Positions 45,148 through 53,794 of a stretch of 64,000 nucleotides of DNA are shown here, in pieces. The notes under the pieces were generated by a model that worked only from the letters and a program-made list of their open reading frames with translations, was not told the origin of the DNA and did not search any database. The position numbers were made by a program, and so were the translations under genes. This stretch comes from an uncultured Collinsella sp. Lineage in GTDB: Bacteria; Actinomycetota; Coriobacteriia; Coriobacteriales; Coriobacteriaceae. Each line of letters starts with the position of its first letter. Positions within the stretch are counted from its first letter, which is position 1. The DNA lies in assembly GCA_937950325.1 (NCBI GenBank), contig CALFDJ010000035.1, forward strand, positions 9,124 to 73,123, read 5' to 3'.

Positions 45148-45175
45148 GCGCGCAGCACAAGCGATTGGTATGCGA

Positions 45176-45210
45176 TGTGACAAAGGGACTGTCCCTTTGT
45201 CACATTTTTT
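45176..45210 (+). terminator. Terminator after xpt, 14-bp perfect palindrome
   Basis: Positions 45176-45204 form a 14+1+14 perfect palindrome with the core GGGACTGTCCC and the ends TGTGACAAA/TTTGTCACA, followed by six T residues. Confidence 0.88.
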
Positions 45211-45230
45211 GTATGAGGGGAGGTGCTGAT

Positions 45231-45611
45231 ATGGATGAGAACAGGATAGAATGGCGCGAGTATGCGCGCTATGCCGAGATGTCGGTCGAGGAGCTGGCAC
45301 GCGATTGCGAGGTGCAGGTGTTTCGCGCGACGGGTCCGGGCGGACAGGGCGTGAATACGACGGATTCAGCGGTGCGCATGAAGCATGGGCCCACGGGGAT
45401 TGTCGTGACGGCGCGCGAGAGCCGTAGTCAGTTTCAGAATCGCAGCTGCTGTCTGCGCAAGCTGAGGGCAGAGCTTGAGCGTCGTGGCCGTCCGCCGCGA
45501 CGTCGCGTCAAGACCAAGGTGCCTCAGCGATCGCGCCAGCGCAGGCTCAACGACAAGCACTTCAACGCGATTAAAAAGGCCAACCGTCGCAAGCCAGGCG
45601 GGGAGGAATGA
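45231..45611 (+). CDS. Small GGQ release-factor-like protein (ArfB/RF-1 domain)
   Basis: 126 residues, too short for RF1/RF2: only the RF-1 domain is present. [18 protein letters not shown] holds the catalytic GGQ at residues 37-39, and the C-terminus is a long basic tail ([32 protein letters not shown], in parts), the part that in ArfB/YaeJ enters the empty mRNA channel. The likely role is peptidyl-tRNA hydrolysis on stalled ribosomes. The codon-recognition domain is absent. GGGGAGG precedes the ATG, only 20 nt after the xpt terminator T-run. Confidence 0.85.
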   Translation: MDENRIEWREYARYAEMSVEELARDCEVQVFRATGPGGQGVNTTDSAVRMKHGPTGIVVTARESRSQFQNRSCCLRKLRAELERRGRPPRRRVKTKVPQRSRQRRLNDKHFNAIKKANRRKPGGEE

Positions 45612-45621
45612 TCTTCTCAAT

Positions 45622-45690
45622 AAGTTGCGGTGAAATAGGGACTGTTTTACGGCTTTAGCTGCATAAACAGTCCCTATTTCACCGCAACTT
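45622..45690. repeat. GTTGCGGTG-type dispersed palindrome, copy 3
   Basis: Arms 45622-45647 and 45665-45690 are exact complements over 26 nt, ends AAGTTGCGGTGAAATA, interior GGGACTGTTT. It lies between the convergent GGQ gene and the lipid kinase. Confidence 0.9.
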
Positions 45691-45698
45691 AGGGATGG

Positions 45699-46661
45699 CT
45701 AGTGGGTGGGGCGCCAGACGTGGAGGGCTCCGCCGAGGACGTCGACCTCGATGCGCGAGGCGACGATGGGCTCGCCGTCGGCCTGGATGGGGTAGTCGGG
45801 CTCCTCGAACGTGAGCTCGGCATGACGGCAACGACGCATTCGAACCGGCGGCAGCTTGGTATGATGGCCGTCCTTGGCCGAAAGAAACATAGGCAGGGCG
45901 ACCGCACGGGGGACGGGGCCGCAGGCGTAGCAGACGTCGAGCATGCCGTCGCAGGGGTCGGCTTCGGGGCAGATGCGATAGCCCGAGCCGTACGTGGGCC
46001 CCAGCTGGATGGCCATGATAATCGCCCGCTCGCGCTCGGCAGGCGCGCCATCTAAGCTCACCGTCATGGGATAGTTGCGGTAGCGCAGGCCAAACTGCTC
46101 AAGTCCCGATAGGGTGTAGAGCGGAGCGCCGGCGAGCCCCGTCTTTTTTCGCAGCTCGGTGGTGCCCAGGCCGATGGCGGCATCGATGCCGACCGAAAGC
46201 GTCTGGTCGTAGTACTCGACGGTCGCCTCGCCTCTGCCGCTTGCGGGGTTCCATGAGCGAATGCGTCCGATATCCTGACGCTGCAGCTCGCAGGTGAGCA
46301 GCGCGCCAAAATCTTTGCCGGAGAAATCGTCGATACCGAGCGTTTGGGCAAAATCGTTGCCGGAGCCTACGGGTAGGACGGCAAGGGCGGGACGGACCGC
46401 CTCATCCTGCGTCATAAGCCCGTTGACGACCTCGTGGATCACGCCGTCGCCGCCGAGTGCGATAACCGTGCGGTAGCCCTGGGCCCGTGCGGCAAGTTCC
46501 TTGGCATGTCCCATGCGCTCGGTCAGCACCAGGTCAAACTGGGATGCGCGCGCGGTCATGTCCAAAAAGCGCTGCAGGCGCTCGGCAACTTCGCGCGCCG
46601 CACCCGATTGGGCGGCTGGGTTGGCGATGATGAGCGTGCGACCAAAATCAGTTGCGTGCAT
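45699..46661 (-). CDS. Diacylglycerol/lipid kinase family protein (DAGK_cat)
   Basis: 320 residues. IIANPAAQSG starts the nucleotide-binding lobe, VIALGGDGVIHEVVNGL is the GGDG motif, and VLPVGSGNDFAQTLG the following loop. The C-terminal lobe has SVGIDAAIGL and EPDYPIQADGEP. It phosphorylates diacylglycerol or a related lipid, as DgkB/YegS. GGGAG precedes ATG 46661; an upstream ATG would add 24 residues. Confidence 0.9.
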   Translation of the reverse strand: MHATDFGRTLIIANPAAQSGAAREVAERLQRFLDMTARASQFDLVLTERMGHAKELAARAQGYRTVIALGGDGVIHEVVNGLMTQDEAVRPALAVLPVGSGNDFAQTLGIDDFSGKDFGALLTCELQRQDIGRIRSWNPASGRGEATVEYYDQTLSVGIDAAIGLGTTELRKKTGLAGAPLYTLSGLEQFGLRYRNYPMTVSLDGAPAERERAIIMAIQLGPTYGSGYRICPEADPCDGMLDVCYACGPVPRAVALPMFLSAKDGHHTKLPPVRMRRCRHAELTFEEPDYPIQADGEPIVASRIEVDVLGGALHVWRPTH

Positions 46662-46748
46662 GGGGCGACTCCCGGCGTGTGACGTAACGGTGCGGTCGCG
46701 CTCAGGTCGAATTGCCCCCGATTGTGGCTGCACGGCAAATACTAACGT

Positions 46749-48170
46749 CTACTCTATCAGGTCGTTGTGGCGCTCGATAGCCTCCGCTACCGTACCGCCC
46801 TCATCCACAATAAGCGAACGGCGCTTGGGTGAGATGATGCGCTGGGCGGGGTACACGCCGCGGTGTCCGCCGGTTAGGTAACTGATAAAGGCCACGATGA
46901 CAAAGAACCCGGCGGCCGTGCCGTGGAACAGGTCGATGGCCATCATGCAGGTGGTGATGGGCACGTTGAGGCCGGCGCAGAACACGCCGAGCATGCCCAG
47001 CGCCGCCAGAAAGCTGGGGTCGATTCCGACGAGGCAACCAATCCAACCGCCGAGCGCCGCACCGATGCCAAACAGGGGTGTGACCTCGCCTCCTTGGAAG
47101 CCGGCGCCCAGGGTGAGCGCCGTCACCACGAGCTTGATGACTGCGTCGGCAAGGGTCGTGTTACCGGCGAACCCGGCGCCCGAGAGCCAGGTGGCAAGGC
47201 CGGCATACTTCCAGGCGTCGAGCATCGCGTAGGCCGCGAGCACCACGAGCGCGCCCACGAGTGCGCGAGCAATGTAGTTGGTGATAAAGCGACCGTACAG
47301 GCTCTTGACGGTTCGAACCGACCAGGCAAAGAGGCGTGCCGTCAGACCGAAGATGATGGCGCTGATAACAACGATGACGACCGTTGTGGGCGTCATAGCG
47401 GGAACGCTGGCGATGTCATTCGCTTCGTACTCGGTACCCAGGGCAAGTGATGTAAAGTAGCCGGTAAACGAGGCGACCAGGCAGTAGATGCCCGCGGTGT
47501 AGTCGATCTTGCCGATAAAGCACATCTCCATGCCAAAGAAAGCTCCGGCAAGGGGCGAACCGAATACGGCGCCAAAGGCCGACGAGATGCCGGCGAGCAT
47601 GAGGTCGTGGTGGTCATGCTTTTTGAGGTGGGCGAGGCTCGAGATGTTGCTGGCGATGGTGCCACCAATCTGCACCGCGCCGCCCTCGCGGCCGGCCGAT
47701 CCGCCCGTTAGGTGCGTGAGCGTGGAGCAGACAAAAGTGAGGACGGCCATGCGCATATGGATGAGGCGTGTGCCCAGGGCGGAATCGATGACCAGGTTGT
47801 TGCCGCGTTTGGCGGCAAGACCGTGGTTTTTGTACACCCATGCGGTGGCAACGCCCACAACGGGGAGCATGGCGTAGATCCACGCGTGGTGCTCGCGATA
47901 ATCGGTCGCGATATTCAGCGAGGCCAAAAACGCCCAAGCGGCAACGCCCATGGCGAGAGAGACGATGACGACGAGTACGAGCAACTTGGCGCTCGCGAGT
48001 AGGTTGCGGACGTTGCGGCGCGTGTCGGCAGCCAAGAGATGTTCGGAGCGGGTGAGCTGTTGCCTGCCTGCCATGATGACGTCGTTCAGGGAGAAAAAGC
48101 CGCCGTCGTCGAGCGACTGGGAATGATCCTGCGCTTCGTTTGCGCTTTCGGGTTTGTCGTTATGAGCCAT
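46749..48170 (-). CDS. CLC-F type fluoride/proton antiporter
   Basis: 473 residues with a CLC channel/transporter fold. The three filter motifs depart from chloride CLCs (GSGIP, GREGP, GxFxP). Here they read GNNLV near residue 124, GREGG near residue 160 (gating Glu kept) and GGEVTP near residue 358. GNNL-type and GGEVTP-type filters mark the fluoride-exporting CLC-F clade, so export of F- in exchange for H+ is likelier than chloride transport. No fluoride (crcB) riboswitch is seen upstream. AGAGGAA precedes ATG 48170. Confidence 0.82.
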   Translation of the reverse strand: MAHNDKPESANEAQDHSQSLDDGGFFSLNDVIMAGRQQLTRSEHLLAADTRRNVRNLLASAKLLVLVVIVSLAMGVAAWAFLASLNIATDYREHHAWIYAMLPVVGVATAWVYKNHGLAAKRGNNLVIDSALGTRLIHMRMAVLTFVCSTLTHLTGGSAGREGGAVQIGGTIASNISSLAHLKKHDHHDLMLAGISSAFGAVFGSPLAGAFFGMEMCFIGKIDYTAGIYCLVASFTGYFTSLALGTEYEANDIASVPAMTPTTVVIVVISAIIFGLTARLFAWSVRTVKSLYGRFITNYIARALVGALVVLAAYAMLDAWKYAGLATWLSGAGFAGNTTLADAVIKLVVTALTLGAGFQGGEVTPLFGIGAALGGWIGCLVGIDPSFLAALGMLGVFCAGLNVPITTCMMAIDLFHGTAAGFFVIVAFISYLTGGHRGVYPAQRIISPKRRSLIVDEGGTVAEAIERHNDLIE

Positions 48171-48380
48171 ACGTTCCTCTTTTAGGTTGCAACGCAAGCA
48201 TTATAAAACGCGGTAAACGCGACGAGCCGGTGGGTTGGTTTCCATTCTGTTTCGCGGCCTGCAACCGACAGGTGTATTTGCGGGTTCAGGTCGAGTCGCG
48301 GCCATGCGTCGGGGGATTATACTGAGACAAGCATAAAGAATCGGCGTCCCTGTTGTGCGCCGTGGCATTAAGAGGTGCAT

Positions 48381-49643
48381 ATGGCAGAGAAACTCATTCC
48401 GTTGGAGGACGCGCAGTCGATTGTCCTGTCGCACGTTGCTCCGACCGATCTCGTCGAGATTCCCGTGTGGCAGGCCGCCGGTTTTCCCTTGGCCGAGGAT
48501 GCTGTGGCCGATATCGACATTTCACCGTTTGCCAACAGCGCCATGGACGGGTATGCCGTGCGCGCAGCCGATCTTGCTGCGGCCACCGGTGACACTCCGG
48601 TGACGCTTTCCGTCGTAGGGCACGAGGCGGCGGGCCATGTCTTTGAGGCCGTGGTCGGCACGGGCGAGACCGTCCGCATCATGACGGGCGCGCCGGTGCC
48701 CGAGGGTGCTGACGCCGTAGTGAAATACGAGATCGTCGACGTGCTTGACGGCGATGGCAACGAGGGCTCGCACGTTCGCTTCTCGGCGCCGGCCAAGGTA
48801 GGGGAGAACGTTCGCTCTGCCGCCGAGGAGGCCCATGCCGGCGATGCTGTGATGCGCGCCGGCGAGGTCGTGGCTCCGGCGGGCGCGGGTCTGCTGGCAA
48901 GCGCCGGATACGCGAGCGTGAAGGTGCACGCTGCCCCGCGTGTGGGCATCATCTCGCTGGGCACGGAACTGGTCGGACCGAGTAACGTGCCGGCGCGCGG
49001 GCAGATTCGCGACTCCAACTCCTCGGCGTTGATGGCCGAGGCGCTCGATGCAGGAGCCGAGCCCGTGTTCTACGGCATTGCGCCCGACGATGAGCAGGCG
49101 ATTGCCGAACTGGTGCATCGCGCCGTGCAGGAGTGCGATTTTGTCATTACGAGCGGTGGCGCCTCGGCGGGCGATTACGACTACGTGACGGCGCTCGTCC
49201 GGCGCGAGGGCGAGGTGCTGTTTGACCGCATTTCGATGCGTCCGGGCAAGGCCATCACGTTTGGCTTGCTCGGGGGTAAGCCCTACCTGGGGCTTTCAGG
49301 CAATCCGGCCGCGGCGTATGTGGGCTTTGAGATGCTCGCGCGCCCGGCGATTCGCAAGATGCGTGGTTTTGCCGAGGGGGCGCGCCCCGTGCAGCGAGCG
49401 GTTCTTACCCACGGTGTGAAAAAGCGCCAGGACCGACGCTTCTTCGATCGCGCCACGGTTTTGCGCGACCCCGAGACCGATGAGCTGCTGGTGACCGAGG
49501 CCAAGACGCAGAATTCGGCGCTGCTCGGCACGATGCAGCGTGCCAACTGTCTGCTGCGTATTGACGAAGGGCCGTGTGAGCTCAAGGCAGGCGACGTCGT
49601 GGATGTCGTGCGTGTCGACCTGCCCGAGGGAACGGTGTTGTAG
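48381..49643 (+). CDS. moeA: MoeA, molybdopterin molybdenumtransferase
   Basis: 420 residues. Domains in order: N-terminal linker with SAMDGYAVRAADL, the beta domain with RIMTGAPVPEGADAVVKYE, the MoCF domain with SLGTELVGP, DSNSSAL and TSGGASAGDYDYV, then GLSGNPAAAYVGFEM and the C-terminal beta barrel. It inserts molybdate into adenylylated molybdopterin. AGAGG points to ATG 48381. It is followed after 10 nt by moaB. Confidence 0.95.
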   Translation: MAEKLIPLEDAQSIVLSHVAPTDLVEIPVWQAAGFPLAEDAVADIDISPFANSAMDGYAVRAADLAAATGDTPVTLSVVGHEAAGHVFEAVVGTGETVRIMTGAPVPEGADAVVKYEIVDVLDGDGNEGSHVRFSAPAKVGENVRSAAEEAHAGDAVMRAGEVVAPAGAGLLASAGYASVKVHAAPRVGIISLGTELVGPSNVPARGQIRDSNSSALMAEALDAGAEPVFYGIAPDDEQAIAELVHRAVQECDFVITSGGASAGDYDYVTALVRREGEVLFDRISMRPGKAITFGLLGGKPYLGLSGNPAAAYVGFEMLARPAIRKMRGFAEGARPVQRAVLTHGVKKRQDRRFFDRATVLRDPETDELLVTEAKTQNSALLGTMQRANCLLRIDEGPCELKAGDVVDVVRVDLPEGTVL

Positions 49644-49653
49644 GAGGAATGCT

Positions 49654-50133
49654 ATGGAGCTGAAGATTTCGATTGTGACGTGCTCGGATACGCGCGATCT
49701 TGCCCAGGACGAGGCTGGAGCTGCACTCGAGGAACTTATCGAGGCGCAGGGCTGGACGGTCGCCTCACATGTGGTCGTGCGCGATGACGTCAGCGAGATT
49801 GGTGATGCCATTGTGGAAGCCGCCGATGAGTGCCACGCCAATGTCGTGCTCACCTGCGGCGGCACGGGGCTTTCGATGCGCGATGTGACGCCCGAGGCGA
49901 CGCGTGCCGTCTGCGACCGCGATGTGCCGGGTATTGCAGAGGCAATTCGTGCGTACTCGATGACCAAGACGCGCCGCGCTATGCTCTCGCGTGCTATTTG
50001 CATGCAACGAGGTCATACACTTGTCGTAAACTTTCCCGGTTCCACGAAGGCCGCCCGCGAAAGCTGGGAGGCCATAGCGGACCAGCTGGAGCACGCGGCT
50101 CAGATGACAGCGGGCGGCGGACATACCAACTAA
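49654..50133 (+). CDS. MoaB/MogA-type molybdopterin adenylyltransferase
   Basis: 159 residues of the MoCF_biosynth fold: ISIVTCSDTRDLAQDEAG, VLTCGGTGLSMRDVTPEAT, and the later VVNFPGSTKAARESW. It activates molybdopterin by adenylation before MoeA. GGAGGAAT precedes the ATG. MoaB and MogA cannot be told apart from sequence alone. Confidence 0.92.
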   Translation: MELKISIVTCSDTRDLAQDEAGAALEELIEAQGWTVASHVVVRDDVSEIGDAIVEAADECHANVVLTCGGTGLSMRDVTPEATRAVCDRDVPGIAEAIRAYSMTKTRRAMLSRAICMQRGHTLVVNFPGSTKAARESWEAIADQLEHAAQMTAGGGHTN

Positions 50134-50149
50134 GCTATTTACCTGCGGT

Positions 50150-50181
50150 GGGGCGACCTTATCGGTCGCTCCGCTTTTGTT
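50150..50181 (+). terminator. Terminator after moaB
   Basis: GGGGCGACC, loop, GGTCGCTCC with one G-T pair, then GCTTTTGTTTT. Confidence 0.8.
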
Positions 50182-50223
50182 TTCCGCCGAATCGACGCCG
50201 AGGTGTACGGTAACTCGAAACTA

Positions 50224-50290
50224 TATTCTCAGGCGAGAATAATTTCTCACTAACATTATTCGCGCAAAAGTATAATCTGATTGCAGATTA
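50224..50290 (+). promoter_or_regulatory. modABC promoter with two dyad operators
   Basis: TATAAT at 50271-50276 is a consensus -10 box, 61 nt before modA. It is overlapped by a perfect 7-bp dyad TAATCTG-ATTG-CAGATTA (50273-50290), where a bound protein would block the promoter. A second dyad TATTCTC-AGGC-GAGAATA (50224-50241) lies 30 nt further upstream. The two differ in sequence. By location they may serve molybdate-dependent control; no ModE gene is in the window. Confidence 0.55.
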
Positions 50291-50336
50291 AAGCCCGCGG
50301 TGGGGTACCCGGGCACAAGGTCCGAAAGGGTTGAAT

Positions 50337-51209
50337 ATGTTCGATATGGTTTCTCGTCGCGGATTCGTCTCGCTTTCTGCTGTCGCCGCTGCCGGCCTTG
50401 GTCTTGCTGGCTGCTCGGGCAGCAAGACGTCCGAGCCGGCCGGATCCGATGCCGGTTCTGCTAAGGCATCTTCCAAGAAGGCTGTCGAGCTGCAGGTCTT
50501 TGCCGCCAACTCGCTCGAGAAGGCTCTGCCCGAGGTTCAGGAGCTCTACACAGAGCAGACCGGCACCACGTTTGCAGACACGCAGTTTAAGGCCTCCGGC
50601 GACCTTGTCGAGCAGATGCGCGCCGGTGCCGCTGTCGACGTGCTCATCACAGCCTCCAAGGGCACCATGGACGACGCCGAAGCCGCCGAGCTCGTCGACG
50701 TCGATACGCGTGAGGACATGTTCGTCAACGACCTCGTGATCATTCGCGCCGAGGGCTCCGACACCAAGGTCGAGGCCATCGCCGACGTCGCGAATCTGGA
50801 CGGCAAGATCGCCATTGGCGACGCCAAGACCGTCCCCGCCGGCAAGTACGCCAACCAGGCGCTGGCTTCCGTGGGGCTCTATACCGGTACCGAGGGCGAC
50901 GACGGCGAGTATGCTCCCGAGATCGCCGACAAGGTCGCACTGGCCGATAAGGTGGGCACCGCCGCCGCCTATGTCTCTACGGGCGACTGCGTAGCCGGTT
51001 TTGTCTACAGCTCCGATATCTTCCGCTACGACGGCATCGAGGAGGCCTTCGTGTGCCCCGAGGATTCGCACAATCCCATCGTGTACCCGGGTGCCGTTGC
51101 CGAGAGCTCCGAGCATGCCGACGAAGCCGAGGCGTTCATCGACTTTTGCCTGTCCAACAAGAAGGCTCAGAAGATTTGGGCTAAGTACGGCTTTGAGCTT
51201 TCCGCGTAG
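50337..51209 (+). CDS. modA: ModA, molybdate-binding lipoprotein
   Basis: 290 residues. The N-terminus carries SRRGFVSLSAVAAAGLGLAGC: a twin-arginine pattern followed by a lipobox L-A-G-C, so possibly a Tat-exported lipoprotein. The mature part shows ModA motifs: VFAANSLEKALPEV, ASGDLVEQMRAGAAVDVLITAS, and VPAGKYANQAL. It binds molybdate or tungstate outside the membrane. GAAAGGG points to ATG 50337, and a TTG at 50331 is less likely. Confidence 0.92.
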   Translation: MFDMVSRRGFVSLSAVAAAGLGLAGCSGSKTSEPAGSDAGSAKASSKKAVELQVFAANSLEKALPEVQELYTEQTGTTFADTQFKASGDLVEQMRAGAAVDVLITASKGTMDDAEAAELVDVDTREDMFVNDLVIIRAEGSDTKVEAIADVANLDGKIAIGDAKTVPAGKYANQALASVGLYTGTEGDDGEYAPEIADKVALADKVGTAAAYVSTGDCVAGFVYSSDIFRYDGIEEAFVCPEDSHNPIVYPGAVAESSEHADEAEAFIDFCLSNKKAQKIWAKYGFELSA

Positions 51210-51277
51210 TGCGGCTTGGCGCGATAATTCCATCGTTTTGTGTTTCACTCCGTCCTTGTATTCGCTTGGAGCTTTTC

Positions 51278-52720
51278 GTGCTTAATAGATTCCGCATGCT
51301 CGTCGCCTGTGCTTTGACCTTCGCGCTTTGCTGGGTGCCGGGATTTGCGTTTGCTGGGGACGCTGAGGACGGGGCCCAGGTTGCTGCGACCGCTCATGGG
51401 CTTTCCTATGGGATCGAGGGTTTTGAGCGGCTGGCCAAGGGGACCGCTCGTGCTATGGAGGGCCAGCCTGAGGGCTACCGGTTTCCCGTTGACGAGGACG
51501 TGGACCTTGTAGTGGCGCCTGCTGCCGATCGCGTTGTGGTGTGGGTATCGCCCAAGGCGGTCGAGAAGTATGGATTGGATCCGCAGGACAACGAGTGCGT
51601 ATCGGGTCTCAAGGCCCTCGTCTGTAAGCTCGACAGCGCAAACTGCATGGGAGGTGCGCGGCTGGGGGACGTGGATCTTCCTTGGTATGTCACGGCGGAG
51701 ACAACGTTTGATGCCGGCGGGTATACCTATGGCTTTAACGAGCGCGGTGCGGATGGGGACCGCTATGTGGTGATTGCATCAGCCTCGGGTGATGCCAAGG
51801 GCGGTGCGCGTTGGCTTGATAGCGCTCAAATGGTAGAGGCATCGTCTGTCGTGTTGCGGGATGAGCAGGGGCCCTTGACCTCTCTGGCTTCCTTATTGGG
51901 CGGCATCGACTATCGCCCGTTTTGGGTGTCCATAAAAACGAGCGGCCTTGCCCTGCTGATCTCCTTTGCGCTGGGCCTGTTTGCTGCGTGGAAGACTATG
52001 GGTACCACGAGCCGCGTGAAGGGTTTGCTTGATTCGGTCTTTACGATTCCTATGGTGCTGCCGCCCACGGTCTGCGGTTTTCTGCTCCTCATGCTGTTTG
52101 GCCGCTCGACCGGGGTGGGCCAGTGGCTTATCGCGCACGGCATCTCGATTGTCTTTACCTGGCCGGCGGCGGTGATCTCTGCCGTGGTGGTGTCGTTCCC
52201 GCTCGTCTATCGTACGGCACTCGGCGCCTTCGAGAGCCTCGACACGCAGATGCTCGATGCGGCGCGCACGCTGGGCTGGTCCGAGCGTCGCATCTTTACC
52301 AAGCTTATGATGCCGCTTGGCTGGCCCTCGATTGCCGCCGGTACGGTCCTCGCCTTTGCCCGCGCCATGGGAGAGTTTGGCTGCACGCTGTTCTTTGCGG
52401 GCAACTATGCCGGCATTACGCAGACCATTCCGATTGCGATTTACTTTGAATGGATGGGCGGCAATACGTCGGTGGCCCTCTTTTGGGTCGTGGTCGTAAT
52501 CGCGTTCAGCTTCCTAGTCATCCTGTTCATCAACATGTACACGGCGCATTCGCAAAAATACCGCGAGCGTGGCCTTTCCCGTGCGGAACGCAAGCAGGCC
52601 AAAGATCTCGCCGGACAGGGCGATTCACTCGACCCGGCGGGCGGTGATGCCTTGCGTATCGATCGCGAGGCACTGGCCGAGCTCATGTGCGATGATGCCG
52701 CATTACAGGGAGGTCGATAG
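51278..52720 (+). CDS. modB: ModB, molybdate permease with large extracytoplasmic N-terminal domain
   Basis: 480 residues, about twice the usual ModB length. Residues 1-~26 are a signal peptide or anchor (LVACALTFALCWVPGFAFA). Residues ~27-205 are an extra domain of unknown family, predicted outside the membrane, with four Cys. The permease follows from ~210: five or six membrane segments, the loop LDAARTLGWSERRIFTKLMMPLGWP (in parts) and MGEFGCTLFFAGN, typical of ModB/CysT. The GTG at 51278 has GGAG 6 nt upstream; the frame opens at the modA stop. The C-terminal ~45 residues are hydrophilic. Confidence 0.88.
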   Translation: MLNRFRMLVACALTFALCWVPGFAFAGDAEDGAQVAATAHGLSYGIEGFERLAKGTARAMEGQPEGYRFPVDEDVDLVVAPAADRVVVWVSPKAVEKYGLDPQDNECVSGLKALVCKLDSANCMGGARLGDVDLPWYVTAETTFDAGGYTYGFNERGADGDRYVVIASASGDAKGGARWLDSAQMVEASSVVLRDEQGPLTSLASLLGGIDYRPFWVSIKTSGLALLISFALGLFAAWKTMGTTSRVKGLLDSVFTIPMVLPPTVCGFLLLMLFGRSTGVGQWLIAHGISIVFTWPAAVISAVVVSFPLVYRTALGAFESLDTQMLDAARTLGWSERRIFTKLMMPLGWPSIAAGTVLAFARAMGEFGCTLFFAGNYAGITQTIPIAIYFEWMGGNTSVALFWVVVVIAFSFLVILFINMYTAHSQKYRERGLSRAERKQAKDLAGQGDSLDPAGGDALRIDREALAELMCDDAALQGGR

Positions 52721-52723
52721 GCC

Positions 52724-53794
52724 ATGTCGCTCGTTCTGGATATTAAGAAACGTTATCCCGGGTTTGTGCTCGACATGCAGCTTGAGGCCGGCGAGGAGCG
52801 CGTGGCCTTGCTCGGTGCCTCCGGATGTGGCAAGAGCTGCACGCTGCGCTGCATTGCCGGCGTGGAGACGCCCGACGAGGGCAAGATCGTCGTCAACGGC
52901 GTGACCTTTTTTGACTCGGCGGCTGGCATCAACCTGTCACCCCAGGAGCGAAAATGCGCCCTGTTGTTCCAAAACTATCAGCTGTTTCCCAACATGACGG
53001 TGGCCGATAACGTATGCGCCGGTGTAAAGGATGCTGGCGACGCCGCCGCGCGCAAAAAGCTCGCCGAGCGCTATCTGGGCATTTTCGGTCTGGCCGATTT
53101 TGTCGATCGCTACCCCGCGCGACTCTCGGGCGGGCAGCAGCAACGCGTGGCGCTTGCCCGTATGGTGGCGGCGCATCCGGGCATTTTTATGTTCGACGAG
53201 CCCATGAGCGCACTCGATGCGTATCTCAAGAGCGCGCTTGAGCAAAACATGCTCGACCTGTTCGACGTCTGCAACCGTACCGTGCTCTACGTGAGCCACG
53301 ACATCGACGAAGCGTGCCGCCTGTGTCAGCGCATCTGCGTGATGCACGACGGGCATGTGGAGGAGATCGGCTCCATCGAGGACGTGGTCCGTCGTCCGCA
53401 GACGCTGGCGGCACTGCGCCTGACGGGCTGCAAGAATACGAGCCGCGCGCGCAAGATCGGCGACGAAGAAGTTGAGGCCCTCGACTGGGGCATGACCTTT
53501 AATGTGGGCCGTGAGGTTCGAGATGACGTGGCGTACCTCGGTATTCGTGCGAGCTACTTCCATGTTGACAATCGCGCGGAGCGGGGCCGTAACAGCTACG
53601 ATTTGCACGTGGCCCGTGTGAGCGATTCGCGCTTTGAGCGGCTGGTGCTGCTGGACGTGCCGCGCGTCGATGCGCCCACGCGTCTGCAGTGGAAGGTCAA
53701 CAAGGTGGGCGTGCCTGTCGACGAGCTGCCGCAAGCAGGCGAGACGCTACGCATGCACTTCGATGCGAGTAAGATCCATTTGGTTTGTCGATAG
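52724..53794 (+). CDS. modC: ModC, molybdate ABC transporter ATPase
   Basis: 356 residues. Walker A LLGASGCGKSCTLR, Q-loop LFQNYQLFPNMT, signature [13 protein letters not shown], Walker B IFMFDEPMSALD and H-loop YVSHDIDEA are intact. The C-terminal ~130 residues form a TOBE-like regulatory domain, but without a clear repeat. It starts 3 nt after modB. Confidence 0.92.
   Translation: MSLVLDIKKRYPGFVLDMQLEAGEERVALLGASGCGKSCTLRCIAGVETPDEGKIVVNGVTFFDSAAGINLSPQERKCALLFQNYQLFPNMTVADNVCAGVKDAGDAAARKKLAERYLGIFGLADFVDRYPARLSGGQQQRVALARMVAAHPGIFMFDEPMSALDAYLKSALEQNMLDLFDVCNRTVLYVSHDIDEACRLCQRICVMHDGHVEEIGSIEDVVRRPQTLAALRLTGCKNTSRARKIGDEEVEALDWGMTFNVGREVRDDVAYLGIRASYFHVDNRAERGRNSYDLHVARVSDSRFERLVLLDVPRVDAPTRLQWKVNKVGVPVDELPQAGETLRMHFDASKIHLVCR

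Noticed and set aside
48171..48380. Fluoride riboswitch upstream of the CLC-F gene
   Set aside because: The conserved GGCGATGG and pseudoknot segments are absent on the relevant strand.
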